Shown here: in pieces, positions 1 through 7,511 of the stretch | How the letters are laid out: each line of letters opens with the position of its first letter | Numbering within the stretch: position 1 is the first letter of the stretch | Source: CAZDDI01 sp964504195 | GTDB lineage: Bacteria; Chloroflexota; Anaerolineae; B4-G1; SLSP01 | NCBI GenBank assembly: GCA_964504195.1 | Contig: CAZDDI010000070.1 | Location: forward strand, 1 to 19,366 | Reading direction: 5' to 3' | Length of the DNA stretch: 19,366 nt | Made by a program: the position numbers and the translations under genes | The notes under the pieces: model-generated | What the model saw: only the letters and a program-made list of their open reading frames with translations | Told to the model about the DNA's origin: nothing | Database searches by the model: none

Positions 1-204
1 TTGCAAATGGTTTTATTTCCGGTTTATTTTCTTAATTTTCATAATCCTGCGCTACAGGTTGAGCGTATTATAGGGTTACTTTCGCGGTATTGCCTTTTAA
101 CGGATTCCGTGGATTTGACGAAACCCAACTCTGGAAGCTGAAATGAGCGGGTTTTGCAGCCAATGCTTGTGGTAGACGCGCCCATTCAACTTGTGCGCAC
201 GCGA

Positions 205-435
205 CGTGAACTGTTGGGCCACCGTGTATGGCTATTTCCACGCTTGGCAGCAATCTGGGCAGGGGGAAACTTGTAATGCGCTGAGACGGCCGGCTCTGTG
301 ATGTACCGTACCACTGGGTGATCGAACGCACTTTTGGTTGGCTGATGCACTTTCGCCGCTTGTGTCGGGACTACGAAACTTAACCACCACCAGCGAATTT
401 GGATCTATGCGGCCATGGTCAAGATTATGTTGTAA
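205..435 (+). pseudogene. IS5-family transposase relic (internally deleted, frameshifted)
   Basis: Two transposase-like pieces lie almost side by side. Positions 221-271 read TVYGYFHAWQQSGQGET, matching the N-terminal region of IS5-type DDE transposases, where PWxTVYGYFxxWxxxG is typical. Positions 303-377 read VPYHWVIERTFGWLMHFRRL and on to CRDYE, the C-terminal signature that carries the last catalytic Glu. At 378-383 that frame hits a stop, and the tail continues one base over at 379-435 as a segment ending WIYAAMVKIML. All three reading frames are used and the central catalytic core is missing, so the element is dead. No convincing terminal inverted repeats or target duplication were identified. 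Positions 1-204 and 436-537 show no gene. Confidence 0.8.
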
Positions 436-537
436 CTATTTGCGGCAGACCCGGCTACCTGCACGTAAAAGCCGGTGATTGGATTGCGAGACTCCAATAA
501 TTAGCATCTCTTCCAATCGCAAAACCACAGAATGCTC

Positions 538-565
538 TTGACCTGCTCCAAATGTATGCTAAAAT
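538..565 (+). promoter_or_regulatory. Sigma70-type promoter of the tetR-exporter operon
   Basis: The -35 box TTGACC (538-543) is separated by 16 bp from the -10 box TAAAAT (560-565). A TG at 557-558 makes it an extended -10. Transcription would start near 572, inside the operator palindrome, which fits repressor control. It is the only good promoter ahead of the four genes at 629-5560, so they are probably co-transcribed. Confidence 0.75.
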
Positions 566-568
566 ATG

Positions 569-582
569 ACTGACTGGTCAGT
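569..582. promoter_or_regulatory. Palindromic operator for the adjacent TetR-type repressor
   Basis: ACTGAC-TG-GTCAGT is a perfect 6-2-6 inverted repeat. It lies four bases after the -10 box and spans the expected transcription start. TetR-family dimers commonly bind such palindromes, and motifs of the GACTGAC/GTCAGTC type are known from other family members. Binding here would block initiation and so autoregulate the operon. No second copy was noticed in the window. Confidence 0.75.
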
Positions 583-628
583 AATTAACACAGTTTCTTC
601 AACAGAATCCCCAATATAAGAGGTGCTT

Positions 629-1243
629 ATGACACATTCAACAGCCTTATGCGAAAAACGTCGGAGTCAAATTTTAGAGGCGGCGCTTGCGGTTTTCACC
701 CGCACAGGCATGGGACACGCCCGCATGGAGGATATTGCTCTCGAGGCTGCCTTGAGCAAAGGCACGCTCTATCTCTACTTCGAGAGCAAAGACGCGCTCA
801 TTGTGCAGCTAGTAGAACAAATCTTCAACGATTATATGCAGGCCATTGAACAGATTACTGCCGGAGACGGCCCGGTCGCGGCGCGACTCTGCACCCTGGC
901 GGATGCGCTACTTGCGCACGCAGCCACCTTCACTGAATCCTATCCAGTAATGTACGAAATTTTCGCCTGGGCGCTCCGCGAGCCGACCGTACACAGCATC
1001 GTGGAAGGTTATTACCAGACGAGTCGGGAAATACTCACAAGCCTTATCCATGAAGGCATCAGGTGCGGGGAATTCCGGCCTGTAGACCCCGAAGAAATTG
1101 TGTTGCAAATCTTGGCGCTGCACGAAGGCGTGCTACAGCTCCAGGCTTTTTTTGGCGAGACCACAGATTGGCGCGCACTCATGTTGCACGCCGTCAAATT
1201 CATCCTCGAAGCCCTAAAACCGCTTCCACAAACGAAGGAGTAA
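629..1243 (+). CDS. TetR/AcrR-family transcriptional repressor
   Basis: A 204-residue protein of normal TetR length. The N-terminal helix-turn-helix domain (about residues 11-57) is clear: RRSQILEAALAVF, then MEDIALEAALSKGTLYLYF and SKDAL, the classic TetR_N pattern. The rest is an all-helical ligand-binding and dimerisation domain with no identifiable ligand specificity. The ATG at 629 is chosen over an in-frame GTG at 623 because the purine-rich AAGAGGTG (618-625) is placed as a ribosome site for the ATG. It is the first gene of an exporter operon; the adaptor starts five bases after its stop. The palindrome at 569-582 suggests it represses itself and the exporter until an inducer, perhaps a transported compound, binds. 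The family call is certain; the inducer is unknown. Confidence 0.93.
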   Translation: MTHSTALCEKRRSQILEAALAVFTRTGMGHARMEDIALEAALSKGTLYLYFESKDALIVQLVEQIFNDYMQAIEQITAGDGPVAARLCTLADALLAHAATFTESYPVMYEIFAWALREPTVHSIVEGYYQTSREILTSLIHEGIRCGEFRPVDPEEIVLQILALHEGVLQLQAFFGETTDWRALMLHAVKFILEALKPLPQTKE

Positions 1244-1248
1244 GCGCT

Positions 1249-2472
1249 ATGAAAACCAAAGCCCCCCGCCAAATCCACCTGACACTATTGCTACTCACCA
1301 TGCTGGGTCTACTAGCGGCCTGCGCAAAACAACCCCAGATCCCACCGCCGCCAGATATAGGGCCAGATTTCGTTCCGATGATTTCAGTGACAGGCCGCGT
1401 AGTCCCCGCCGTATGGGCCACGGTCAGCACACAAAGCGGCGGCCTGGTGCTTGAGGTGGCAGTACAGCCCGGCGATCAAGTCGCGACTGGTGATGTACTG
1501 GCGCGCATGGATGATACCGATGCCCGGCTGGCAGCACAACAGGCCAAGGCCGCATTGGCCGCTGCAGAAGCGCAAGTAGCGCTACTGGAAGCCGACCCGC
1601 AGATCGAAGCTATCGGCGTGCTCGAAGCGCAACTGCAGGCGATGCAAGCGGGCATTGCGCAAGCGACAGCCCAACGCGCGCAACTAACCGGCAACACGCC
1701 AGCTGCACAGATTGCCGCGGCACAGGCACAAGTCGCTGCTGTGCAAGCCGAGCAACTGATCGCCCAACAACAGCACCACGAAACGCTCCGGTGTTACGAG
1801 ATTGCCCTGCCAGACGGCAGCACAGAAGAGGTATGCCCGCTGCTCGGTACGATCGAAGAGCAGGCGCGCGCAGCATTACACGCCACCAATCAAGGCTTGA
1901 CAGCCGCACAAGCGCAGTTGAACGCGCTCCAGTCCGGCGTAGGCGCAGGCGAGCGCGCCGCCAATGCCACGGTATGGGCGGCCACCGCGCAACAAGAGAT
2001 TGTGCAAGCCCAACTGGCGCAGTTGCGCGCCGGGGCAACACCCGAACAAATCGCAGTAGCGCGCGCAGCTGTGCTACAAGCCCAGGCCGCAGTGGATGCG
2101 GCAGAAGTCGCGTTGGAGCGCACAACAGTGCGCGCGCCTTTCGCTGGCATCGTCGGCTTGACCCATATCCGGATGGGAGAACTGACCGCCCCGGGACAAC
2201 CGGTACTCACATTGGGCGATCTCACCACATTGCAGGTGGAAATTACCGATCTTGACGAGATAGATGTTGCGCGCGTGACGCTGGAACAACCCGCCACGCT
2301 AACCTTCGATGCCTTCCCCGAACGGACATTCTCCGGGCGGGTAACACAGATTGCGCCCATGGCGACGCCCGGCAGCGGCAGCGTTCACTACGCGGTGACT
2401 ATCACCCTTGAGGCTCTCGATTCCACACTGCGGTGGGGCATGACCGCGTTTGTGGACATCAGTACCGAATAA
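1249..2472 (+). CDS. HlyD/MacA-type periplasmic adaptor lipoprotein of an ABC exporter
   Basis: A 407-residue membrane-fusion protein. The ATG at 1249 follows an excellent AAGGAG (1235-1240), so earlier in-frame codons are ignored. Residues 9-25 form a lipoprotein signal ending LLAAC, with Cys25 as the lipidated residue. A lipoyl/barrel-sandwich half follows (GGLVLEVAVQPGDQVATGDV), then a long Ala/Gln-rich alpha-helical hairpin (about residues 80-285), then the second lipoyl half (TTVRAPFAGIVGLTHIRMGE) and beta-barrel segments to the C-terminus. Family members link an inner-membrane MacB-like transporter to extracytoplasmic substrate or an outer-membrane channel. No TolC-like gene is adjacent, so the lipid-anchored adaptor may act at a single membrane. 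A short Cys-containing stretch (RCYEIALPDGSTEEVCPL) interrupts the hairpin and could form a disulfide. Confidence 0.9.
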   Translation: MKTKAPRQIHLTLLLLTMLGLLAACAKQPQIPPPPDIGPDFVPMISVTGRVVPAVWATVSTQSGGLVLEVAVQPGDQVATGDVLARMDDTDARLAAQQAKAALAAAEAQVALLEADPQIEAIGVLEAQLQAMQAGIAQATAQRAQLTGNTPAAQIAAAQAQVAAVQAEQLIAQQQHHETLRCYEIALPDGSTEEVCPLLGTIEEQARAALHATNQGLTAAQAQLNALQSGVGAGERAANATVWAATAQQEIVQAQLAQLRAGATPEQIAVARAAVLQAQAAVDAAEVALERTTVRAPFAGIVGLTHIRMGELTAPGQPVLTLGDLTTLQVEITDLDEIDVARVTLEQPATLTFDAFPERTFSGRVTQIAPMATPGSGSVHYAVTITLEALDSTLRWGMTAFVDISTE

Positions 2473-2481
2473 GGCAAGCAT

Positions 2482-4707
2482 ATGATTTTCAAGAACCTCT
2501 TCCGGCGCAAAACGCGCACCCTATTGACCACCTTCGGCATTGCCATCGGCGTCGCGGCAGTGGTGGCGCTGGGTGCCATGGCCGAAGGCTTCCTCATCTC
2601 CTATGGGGCGCTGGGCAGCGGCGCAGATTTGACCGTGAGCCAGCGCGACGCGGTGGATATCGCTTTTAGCTCCGTAGATATGGAAGTTGGCGCAACGCTG
2701 GCCGGACTGTCCGGCGTAACCGCCGTCAACGGGATGGTCTACACCTTCGGGGCAACCGAGGGAATGCCGTATTTCATCGTGTACGGCTACGAGCCGAACG
2801 GATTTGCCATCGAGAAATTCCGCATTGTTGAAGGGGAAGCGTTGCATACAGCGCGTCCGGCGCGCGGCGGGCGGCCCTTAGTGATGGGGCGCGCCGCCGC
2901 AGCGGATCTGGAAAAACGGGTTGGCGATAGCTTCCGCATCTACGAGACCACCTACCGTATCGTGGGTATCTACGAGACCGGACAGCCATTCGAGGATGGG
3001 GCAGCGGTCGTGTCCCTTGAGGACGCACAGCTGCTCAGCGGGAAGCCCCGTCAGGTGAACGCTTTCCTGATCCAAGTGCGTGACGAGAACAGCCTGGCTG
3101 CCTTGCGCGCGCGAATCGAGGCCCGCTACGACAATCTGGTAACGGCCACGGCAGCGGACTTCGTAGAGCAACAGGAAATGCTGGCGTATGTAGACGCTTT
3201 CACCTGGGCCGTGTCGCTCATCGCCATCATCATCGGTGGTGTAGGTGTGATGAATACGATGTTGATGAGCGTCTTCGAGCGGACACGCGAATTGGGCGTA
3301 CTGCGCGCCATAGGCTGGCGTCCCGGTCAAGTGCTAGGGATGATCATGAGCGAATCGCTGGTGTTGAGCTGCTGTGGGGGCCTCGTGGGTGCCGGGCTAG
3401 GCATCGGATGCGTGTGGTTGGTCAAAAGCCTCCCCTTTGGAGGCCTGGTGTTCCCTCAAATCATCTACCCCGGCCGCCTGTTACAAGGATTCCTGGTGGC
3501 ACTGGGACTAGGCGGCATTGGCGGACTCTATCCGGCCTGGCGCGCAGCACAATTGTTACCCGCAGAAGCGATGCGGTATGAAGGCGGCACAGTGCAATTG
3601 CGCCGCCAGATCAGACTCCCTGGCGTGCGCGATTTGCTCCGCCAACCCACGCGCATGGCGCTAACGATGGTGAGTATCGGCGTGGCGATTATGGCGATTG
3701 TGATGTTAGGAGGGCTAGGCGCAGGACTGGCAACCCAATTCACCGGTATGGTGGGCGGCGGGGGCGCGCAACTGGTAGGGATGGAGGCCAACGCCTCGAT
3801 TGATTTAAGCAAGATAGATGAAGGCATCCTCCGGCGTATGGCGCTGTTACCCGGCGTCACCGCCGCCGAAGGCTTTCTCACCGGATACACGATAGTGGGC
3901 GATTTACCCTTCTTCATCGTGTACGGCTACCAACCGCGTGGATTGGGGATCCGCAACTTCCGCGTCGTTGAGGGAGAACCGCTCACCGGCAACCGACAAA
4001 TCCTACTCGGGCGCGTAGCCGCAGAGAACCTGGAGCGCTCAGTCGGACAAACACTCCGCATCTTCAATAGCTCCTACAAGATTGTAGGGATTTACGAGAC
4101 GGGAGTCCCGTTCGAGGATGGCGGTGGCGTCATCAGCCTCCGCGACGCCCAAAACCTGTTCGGGCAGCCGCGCAAAGTGAGCTTCCTGGCCGTGTGGGTG
4201 GATGATCCCCGCGAAGCAGAGGCTGTTGCCGCTTTGATCGAATCGCGCCACCCAGAAGTAGCGGTCTCGCTGGTGAGCGATTTTGCCAAGAACGTCGGCG
4301 ACTTGCAGATGATGGATGCTGCTATTTGGGGTATCTCGTTGATGGCGCTGCTGGTCGGCGGGCTAGGCATGACTAACACGATGGTGATGAGTGTCCTCGA
4401 ACGCACCCGTGAGATCGGCGTGCTCCGGGCGCTGGGCTGGCGCAAGCGGCGCGTGCTAGGGATAATCCTGCGTGAATCAGTGCTGCTCAGTATGCTAGGA
4501 GGGCTAGCGGGCTGTGTAGTGGGCGTGCTGTTCGCGCTACTGTTCAATCTGCATCCACTCGCGGCTGGCTACATCAAAGCCGAATTCTCAGCGGGATTGT
4601 TAGCGCAGGCCCTCGGCACCGCGCTCTTACTAGGAGCAATCGGGGGCATCTATCCGGCCTGGCGCGCAGCAAGTCTGCTGCCTGTAGAAGCGTTACGGTA
4701 TGAGTAA
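2482..4707 (+). CDS. Tandem-fused MacB/FtsX-type ABC permease (two permeases in one chain)
   Basis: A 741-residue membrane protein, about twice the length of a single MacB-type permease domain. Residues 1-370 and 373-741 are two copies of the same layout: an N-terminal transmembrane helix, a large MacB_PCD-like extracytoplasmic domain, then three FtsX-type helices ending in a YPAWRAA motif (each copy). Matching landmarks show the duplication: FIVYGYEPNGFAIEKFRIVE against FIVYGYQPRGLGIRNFRVVE, YETGQPFEDG against YETGVPFEDG, and MNTMLMSVFERTRELGVLRA against TNTMVMSVLERTREIGVLRA. One chain could therefore provide the whole permease dimer for the separate ATPase at 4736. The start ATG is nine bases after the adaptor stop with only a weak AAGG ribosome site, so translation may be coupled. 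The substrate is not predictable; lipids, peptides and drugs are all family precedents. Confidence 0.9.
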   Translation: MIFKNLFRRKTRTLLTTFGIAIGVAAVVALGAMAEGFLISYGALGSGADLTVSQRDAVDIAFSSVDMEVGATLAGLSGVTAVNGMVYTFGATEGMPYFIVYGYEPNGFAIEKFRIVEGEALHTARPARGGRPLVMGRAAAADLEKRVGDSFRIYETTYRIVGIYETGQPFEDGAAVVSLEDAQLLSGKPRQVNAFLIQVRDENSLAALRARIEARYDNLVTATAADFVEQQEMLAYVDAFTWAVSLIAIIIGGVGVMNTMLMSVFERTRELGVLRAIGWRPGQVLGMIMSESLVLSCCGGLVGAGLGIGCVWLVKSLPFGGLVFPQIIYPGRLLQGFLVALGLGGIGGLYPAWRAAQLLPAEAMRYEGGTVQLRRQIRLPGVRDLLRQPTRMALTMVSIGVAIMAIVMLGGLGAGLATQFTGMVGGGGAQLVGMEANASIDLSKIDEGILRRMALLPGVTAAEGFLTGYTIVGDLPFFIVYGYQPRGLGIRNFRVVEGEPLTGNRQILLGRVAAENLERSVGQTLRIFNSSYKIVGIYETGVPFEDGGGVISLRDAQNLFGQPRKVSFLAVWVDDPREAEAVAALIESRHPEVAVSLVSDFAKNVGDLQMMDAAIWGISLMALLVGGLGMTNTMVMSVLERTREIGVLRALGWRKRRVLGIILRESVLLSMLGGLAGCVVGVLFALLFNLHPLAAGYIKAEFSAGLLAQALGTALLLGAIGGIYPAWRAASLLPVEALRYE

Positions 4708-4735
4708 CAACAGACCTCACCTGGAGAAAGCAACC

Positions 4736-5560
4736 ATGGCGAAAACACCTTTAATCAAAACAGTAGATCTGACCAAAATATACGGCAATGGCAACGAAAT
4801 TCGCGCCCTAGACGGGGTCAACACCCAGATTGCACGCGGCGAGTTCATTGCCGTGATGGGGCCTTCCGGGTCGGGCAAATCCACGCTCTTGAATATGCTC
4901 GGGGCGTTAGATCGGCCCACGCGCGGACAAGTCCACATCAACGGGCAGGAACTTTCGCAGATACAAGACTTAGATCAATTTCGCGCGCGCCAGGTGGGAT
5001 TTGTTTTCCAATTACACAACTTGATTCCCACATTGGATGCAGTGGAAAACGTAGAAGTGCCAATGCAAGGTCAAGGGCGCAGCCGCAGTGCGCGACGTCA
5101 ACGCGCTCTCAACTTGCTAGAAATGGTAGGGTTAGGCGGACGCCTACATCACCTTCCAGCGCAGCTTTCTGGAGGCCAACGCCAGCGCGTAGCAATTGCA
5201 CGCGCGCTGGCAAATGAACCGGCGCTGGTACTGGCGGATGAACCCACCGGCAATTTGGATTCGCAAAGCGGCGGGGAGATCATCGCCCTGCTGCGCCAGC
5301 TCAATCAAGACCTATGCACCACTTTTGTGATCGTCACCCACGACCTGAAAGTGGCACGGCAGACCAATCGCGTGCTACTGATGCAAGATGGGCAAATTGT
5401 AGATGACCACCAGGTAGGGCATCCTTTTGTGGAAGATTTTAAGACATTCCGGGATTCAGGGTTAGGGCAGGCCTTGCTATCTGGCGACACGAATGCCTTG
5501 CAACCCATCGGCACGGAAGGCCACGCACTGCTAAAGATGTTGCAGCAGGCAGCACAATAA
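4736..5560 (+). CDS. MacB/LolD-type ABC transporter ATPase
   Basis: A 274-residue nucleotide-binding subunit with every motif intact: Walker A GPSGSGKST (residues 42-50), Q-loop FVFQ (Gln92), signature LSGGQ (144-148), Walker B LVLADEP (164-170, Glu169), D-loop GNLD and H-loop VTHD. It matches the MacB/LolD/FtsE group that energises FtsX-like permeases. An overlapping ATG at 4700 exists, but GGAGAAAG (4723-4730) is well placed for the ATG at 4736, which also begins where family homology begins. It follows the double permease by 28 bases and is the last gene of the operon. About 45 residues after the core fold have no recognised motif and are longer than in minimal LolD proteins; they may be a regulatory tail. 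Confidence 0.93.
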   Translation: MAKTPLIKTVDLTKIYGNGNEIRALDGVNTQIARGEFIAVMGPSGSGKSTLLNMLGALDRPTRGQVHINGQELSQIQDLDQFRARQVGFVFQLHNLIPTLDAVENVEVPMQGQGRSRSARRQRALNLLEMVGLGGRLHHLPAQLSGGQRQRVAIARALANEPALVLADEPTGNLDSQSGGEIIALLRQLNQDLCTTFVIVTHDLKVARQTNRVLLMQDGQIVDDHQVGHPFVEDFKTFRDSGLGQALLSGDTNALQPIGTEGHALLKMLQQAAQ

Positions 5561-5572
5561 CTCAAGTTGCTA

Positions 5573-5664
5573 CCTATGGTTTGTAGTGACACCTTTAGGC
5601 GTTCTGGTGGTGTAAAAAGCGGCTGCAGCCGCCACTACCAGCCCGGTTTGACCCTTGAATAGCC
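5573..5664 (+). repeat. Dispersed intergenic hairpin repeat, copy A
   Basis: This 92-bp segment aligns along its full length with the reverse complement of 11087-11179; by eye about four fifths of positions match. It contains the perfect palindrome GCGGCTGCAGCCGC (5619-5632), an outer inverted pair GTAGTG (5583-5588) and CACTAC (5633-5638), and the core CCTTTAGGCGTTC. It starts 13 bases after the ATPase stop and fills the gap between two convergent genes. It looks like a REP/MITE-like non-coding element. Confidence 0.75.
5614..5632 (-). terminator. Intrinsic terminator of the alpha-glycosidase gene (inside repeat A)
   Basis: Read on the minus strand, the GC-rich palindrome 5619-5632 is followed at once by TTTTT (5618-5614). 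It lies about 40 bases after the stop of the minus-strand glycosidase gene, so the repeat appears to serve as its terminator. Confidence 0.6.
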
Positions 5665-5672
5665 TACAGATA

Positions 5673-7391
5673 CTACTCCAGATGTAAAATCAACGTCTGG
5701 CGCGGCTCCAGCACCGCCGCAACCCACGGGATTATCAGCCCGCCACGCGCATCTACTTCTAGCGTCCCCCAGGTCTCGCCGGTGAGTAGATCGCGCAGGG
5801 TATGCGTCCCGGCAGGCAGCCCACTCACATCTAGCCCCAACTGCACATTCTCGCGCGGTTGAGCCGCAAAGTTCAACACCACCAACACGCGATCTGCATC
5901 CGTCTGCCGCAAGTAAGCGTAGACAGGGCGGTCGTTGCTGTTGAGCGTGGTGAAATCACCGGTACGTAATGCCGGATGTGCGTGCCGGATCCCTATCAAG
6001 CGGCGATAGAGGTGCCATAATGAATCAAGATCGGCCTGCTGCGCAGCTACATTGACCTCAAGGTAATCTTCATTGACCGGCTGCCACGGGCGCGTGCGAC
6101 TGAAACCCGCGTACTCCTCCGCTGTCCACTGCATGGGCGTGCGGATGAGCTCGTCAGGCTTGGCCCCCACCATACCAATCTCCTCGCCGTAATAGATGAA
6201 TGGTACGCCAGGCAAGGTCAAGTAAGTAACGGCTGCCAAACGTGCCCGCTCCTCATTTTGGAGTAACTGATTCATCACCCGGTTCTGATCGTGATTGGTC
6301 AAGAAGGTAGCATAACCGCCGTTGGGATACGCTACCAACACCCGCTCCAACATCGAATTGAGCGAGGCAGGCGAACCGCGCATCACCGATTCAAGAATCG
6401 CCGTAGCCAGATTGAACTCAAACGCCAAATCCAACGCCCCGCTATTGATGTAACGCGCCACCTCGCCAGTATCAGCCCACACCTCCCCTACCGTCATGGC
6501 GTCCGGTGACAAACCGGCATAGTATTCGCGGAAATCCCGCAGCCAGGCCATGCTTGGGGCGCTGGAGGCCATCACCGGGCGGCGCGTGTCCAAATCAGTC
6601 TCGATGAGATAGCGTACCGCATCCAATCGGAATCCATCAGCGCGCATCTCTTCCAACCAGAAGCGCGCGATATGGAACATTTCCTCAGTCACCGCCGGAT
6701 TTTCGTAGTTCAAATCGGGCATTTCCGACCAGAATACGGCATAATACCAGCTCCCGCTACGCTCATACCAGACTTGCTGGCCCCAGCTGCCGGTATAACC
6801 TGGCGGTTGCGCTTCGCTCCACACATACCAATCTCGCTTCTCCGCATTCGGCCCGGTGCTGCTATTGATAAACCACGGATGCGCGGAAGACGTGTGATTG
6901 ATTACCAAATCAATGATAACCCGGATGCCGCGCTGGTGAGCTTCCTCGATAAGCACCTGAAAATCTTCATTGCTGCCATAATCCCGGGCAATGGCGTAAT
7001 AGTCCACCGCATCATAACCGTGGTAGCTGGGGGATTCCATCACCGGCATCAACCACAACGCCGTCACCCCCAAGTCGGTATCGGTGGTCGGATCGCCATC
7101 ATTCAGATAATCGAGTTTGGCGATCAATCCCTGCAAGTCGCCGATACCGTCACCAGTGGAGTCGTAGAAGCTGCGGATAAAAACCTCGTAGAAGATCGCT
7201 TCGTCCCACCAGCCGGAGCGCCACAACGGCTCTGGCGGGGCTGGCGTAACCTCCAGCGTCGGCGTCACAACAACTGTAGAGGACGGCGACGGCAACGGCA
7301 ACGGCACGATGGGTGCAGGAGTAGGCGTCCCACAACCACCCAAAATCACACCGCACAACAGCACACATAACAGCAGACGAACTTTACGCAT
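5673..7391 (-). CDS. Lipoprotein GH13 alpha-glycosidase (alpha-amylase family)
   Basis: A 572-residue exported enzyme. Residues 1-20 are a lipoprotein signal ending ILGGC (Cys20), followed by a Pro/Thr/Ser-rich linker (about 21-55) that would hold the catalytic domain off the membrane. The GH13 barrel has all conserved regions: DLVINH (161-166), GFRLDAVRY with nucleophile Asp257, VGEVW with acid/base Glu303, and NHDQNR with Asp368. IRTPMQW (416-422) and GDGIGDLQG are typical of the oligo-1,6-glucosidase, alpha-glucosidase and trehalose-synthase subgroups rather than of classical large-substrate amylases. A beta-sheet C domain ends the protein. It probably trims maltodextrin-like oligosaccharides outside the cell. 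AGGAG lies seven bases before the ATG. It is transcribed alone, between terminators at 7451-7488 and 5614-5632. The exact bond specificity cannot be read from the sequence. Confidence 0.93.
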   Translation of the reverse strand: MRKVRLLLCVLLCGVILGGCGTPTPAPIVPLPLPSPSSTVVVTPTLEVTPAPPEPLWRSGWWDEAIFYEVFIRSFYDSTGDGIGDLQGLIAKLDYLNDGDPTTDTDLGVTALWLMPVMESPSYHGYDAVDYYAIARDYGSNEDFQVLIEEAHQRGIRVIIDLVINHTSSAHPWFINSSTGPNAEKRDWYVWSEAQPPGYTGSWGQQVWYERSGSWYYAVFWSEMPDLNYENPAVTEEMFHIARFWLEEMRADGFRLDAVRYLIETDLDTRRPVMASSAPSMAWLRDFREYYAGLSPDAMTVGEVWADTGEVARYINSGALDLAFEFNLATAILESVMRGSPASLNSMLERVLVAYPNGGYATFLTNHDQNRVMNQLLQNEERARLAAVTYLTLPGVPFIYYGEEIGMVGAKPDELIRTPMQWTAEEYAGFSRTRPWQPVNEDYLEVNVAAQQADLDSLWHLYRRLIGIRHAHPALRTGDFTTLNSNDRPVYAYLRQTDADRVLVVLNFAAQPRENVQLGLDVSGLPAGTHTLRDLLTGETWGTLEVDARGGLIIPWVAAVLEPRQTLILHLE

Positions 7392-7425
7392 AAATAGCTC
7401 CTGTCACGGCTCATATTTCACATCT

Positions 7426-7454
7426 AGTATAGCACAGCCCACCCACAGGCCAAA
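7426..7454 (-). promoter_or_regulatory. Probable promoter of the alpha-glycosidase gene
   Basis: On the minus strand an extended -10, TGCTATACT (TATACT at 7431-7426), lies about 35 bases before the start codon. The -35 region 17 bp upstream (TTTGGC, 7454-7449) is poor, so the extended -10 may carry the promoter, or an activator may be needed. Confidence 0.45.
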
Positions 7455-7488
7455 CAAAGCACGGGCCGGAGGTATCTCCGGCCCGTGC
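7451..7488 (-). terminator. Intrinsic terminator of the EF-G-like gene
   Basis: A perfect 13-bp stem pairs 7459-7471 (GCACGGGCCGGAG) with 7476-7488 around a 4-base loop. On the minus strand it is followed by TTTGTTTG. It begins 23 bases after the EF-G-like stop and separates that gene from the glycosidase. Confidence 0.85.
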
Positions 7489-7511
7489 AACTTACCAACA
7501 TTCCGACGTGC

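Noticed and set aside
68..331. Minus-strand open frame over the transposase relic
   Set aside because: It is antisense to the recognisable transposase pieces, has no ribosome site and has no family-like motif.
1063..1248. Upstream in-frame extension of the adaptor protein
   Set aside because: It overlaps the TetR gene out of frame, while the ATG at 1249 has a strong AAGGAG and begins a perfect lipoprotein signal.
1610..2125. Long minus-strand frame inside the adaptor gene
   Set aside because: Arg/Leu-rich shadow of an Ala/Gln-rich coding region with regular codon use on the plus strand.
6672..7370. Long plus-strand frame inside the alpha-glycosidase gene
   Set aside because: Antisense to a gene with all GH13 catalytic motifs; no start signal or recognisable motif.
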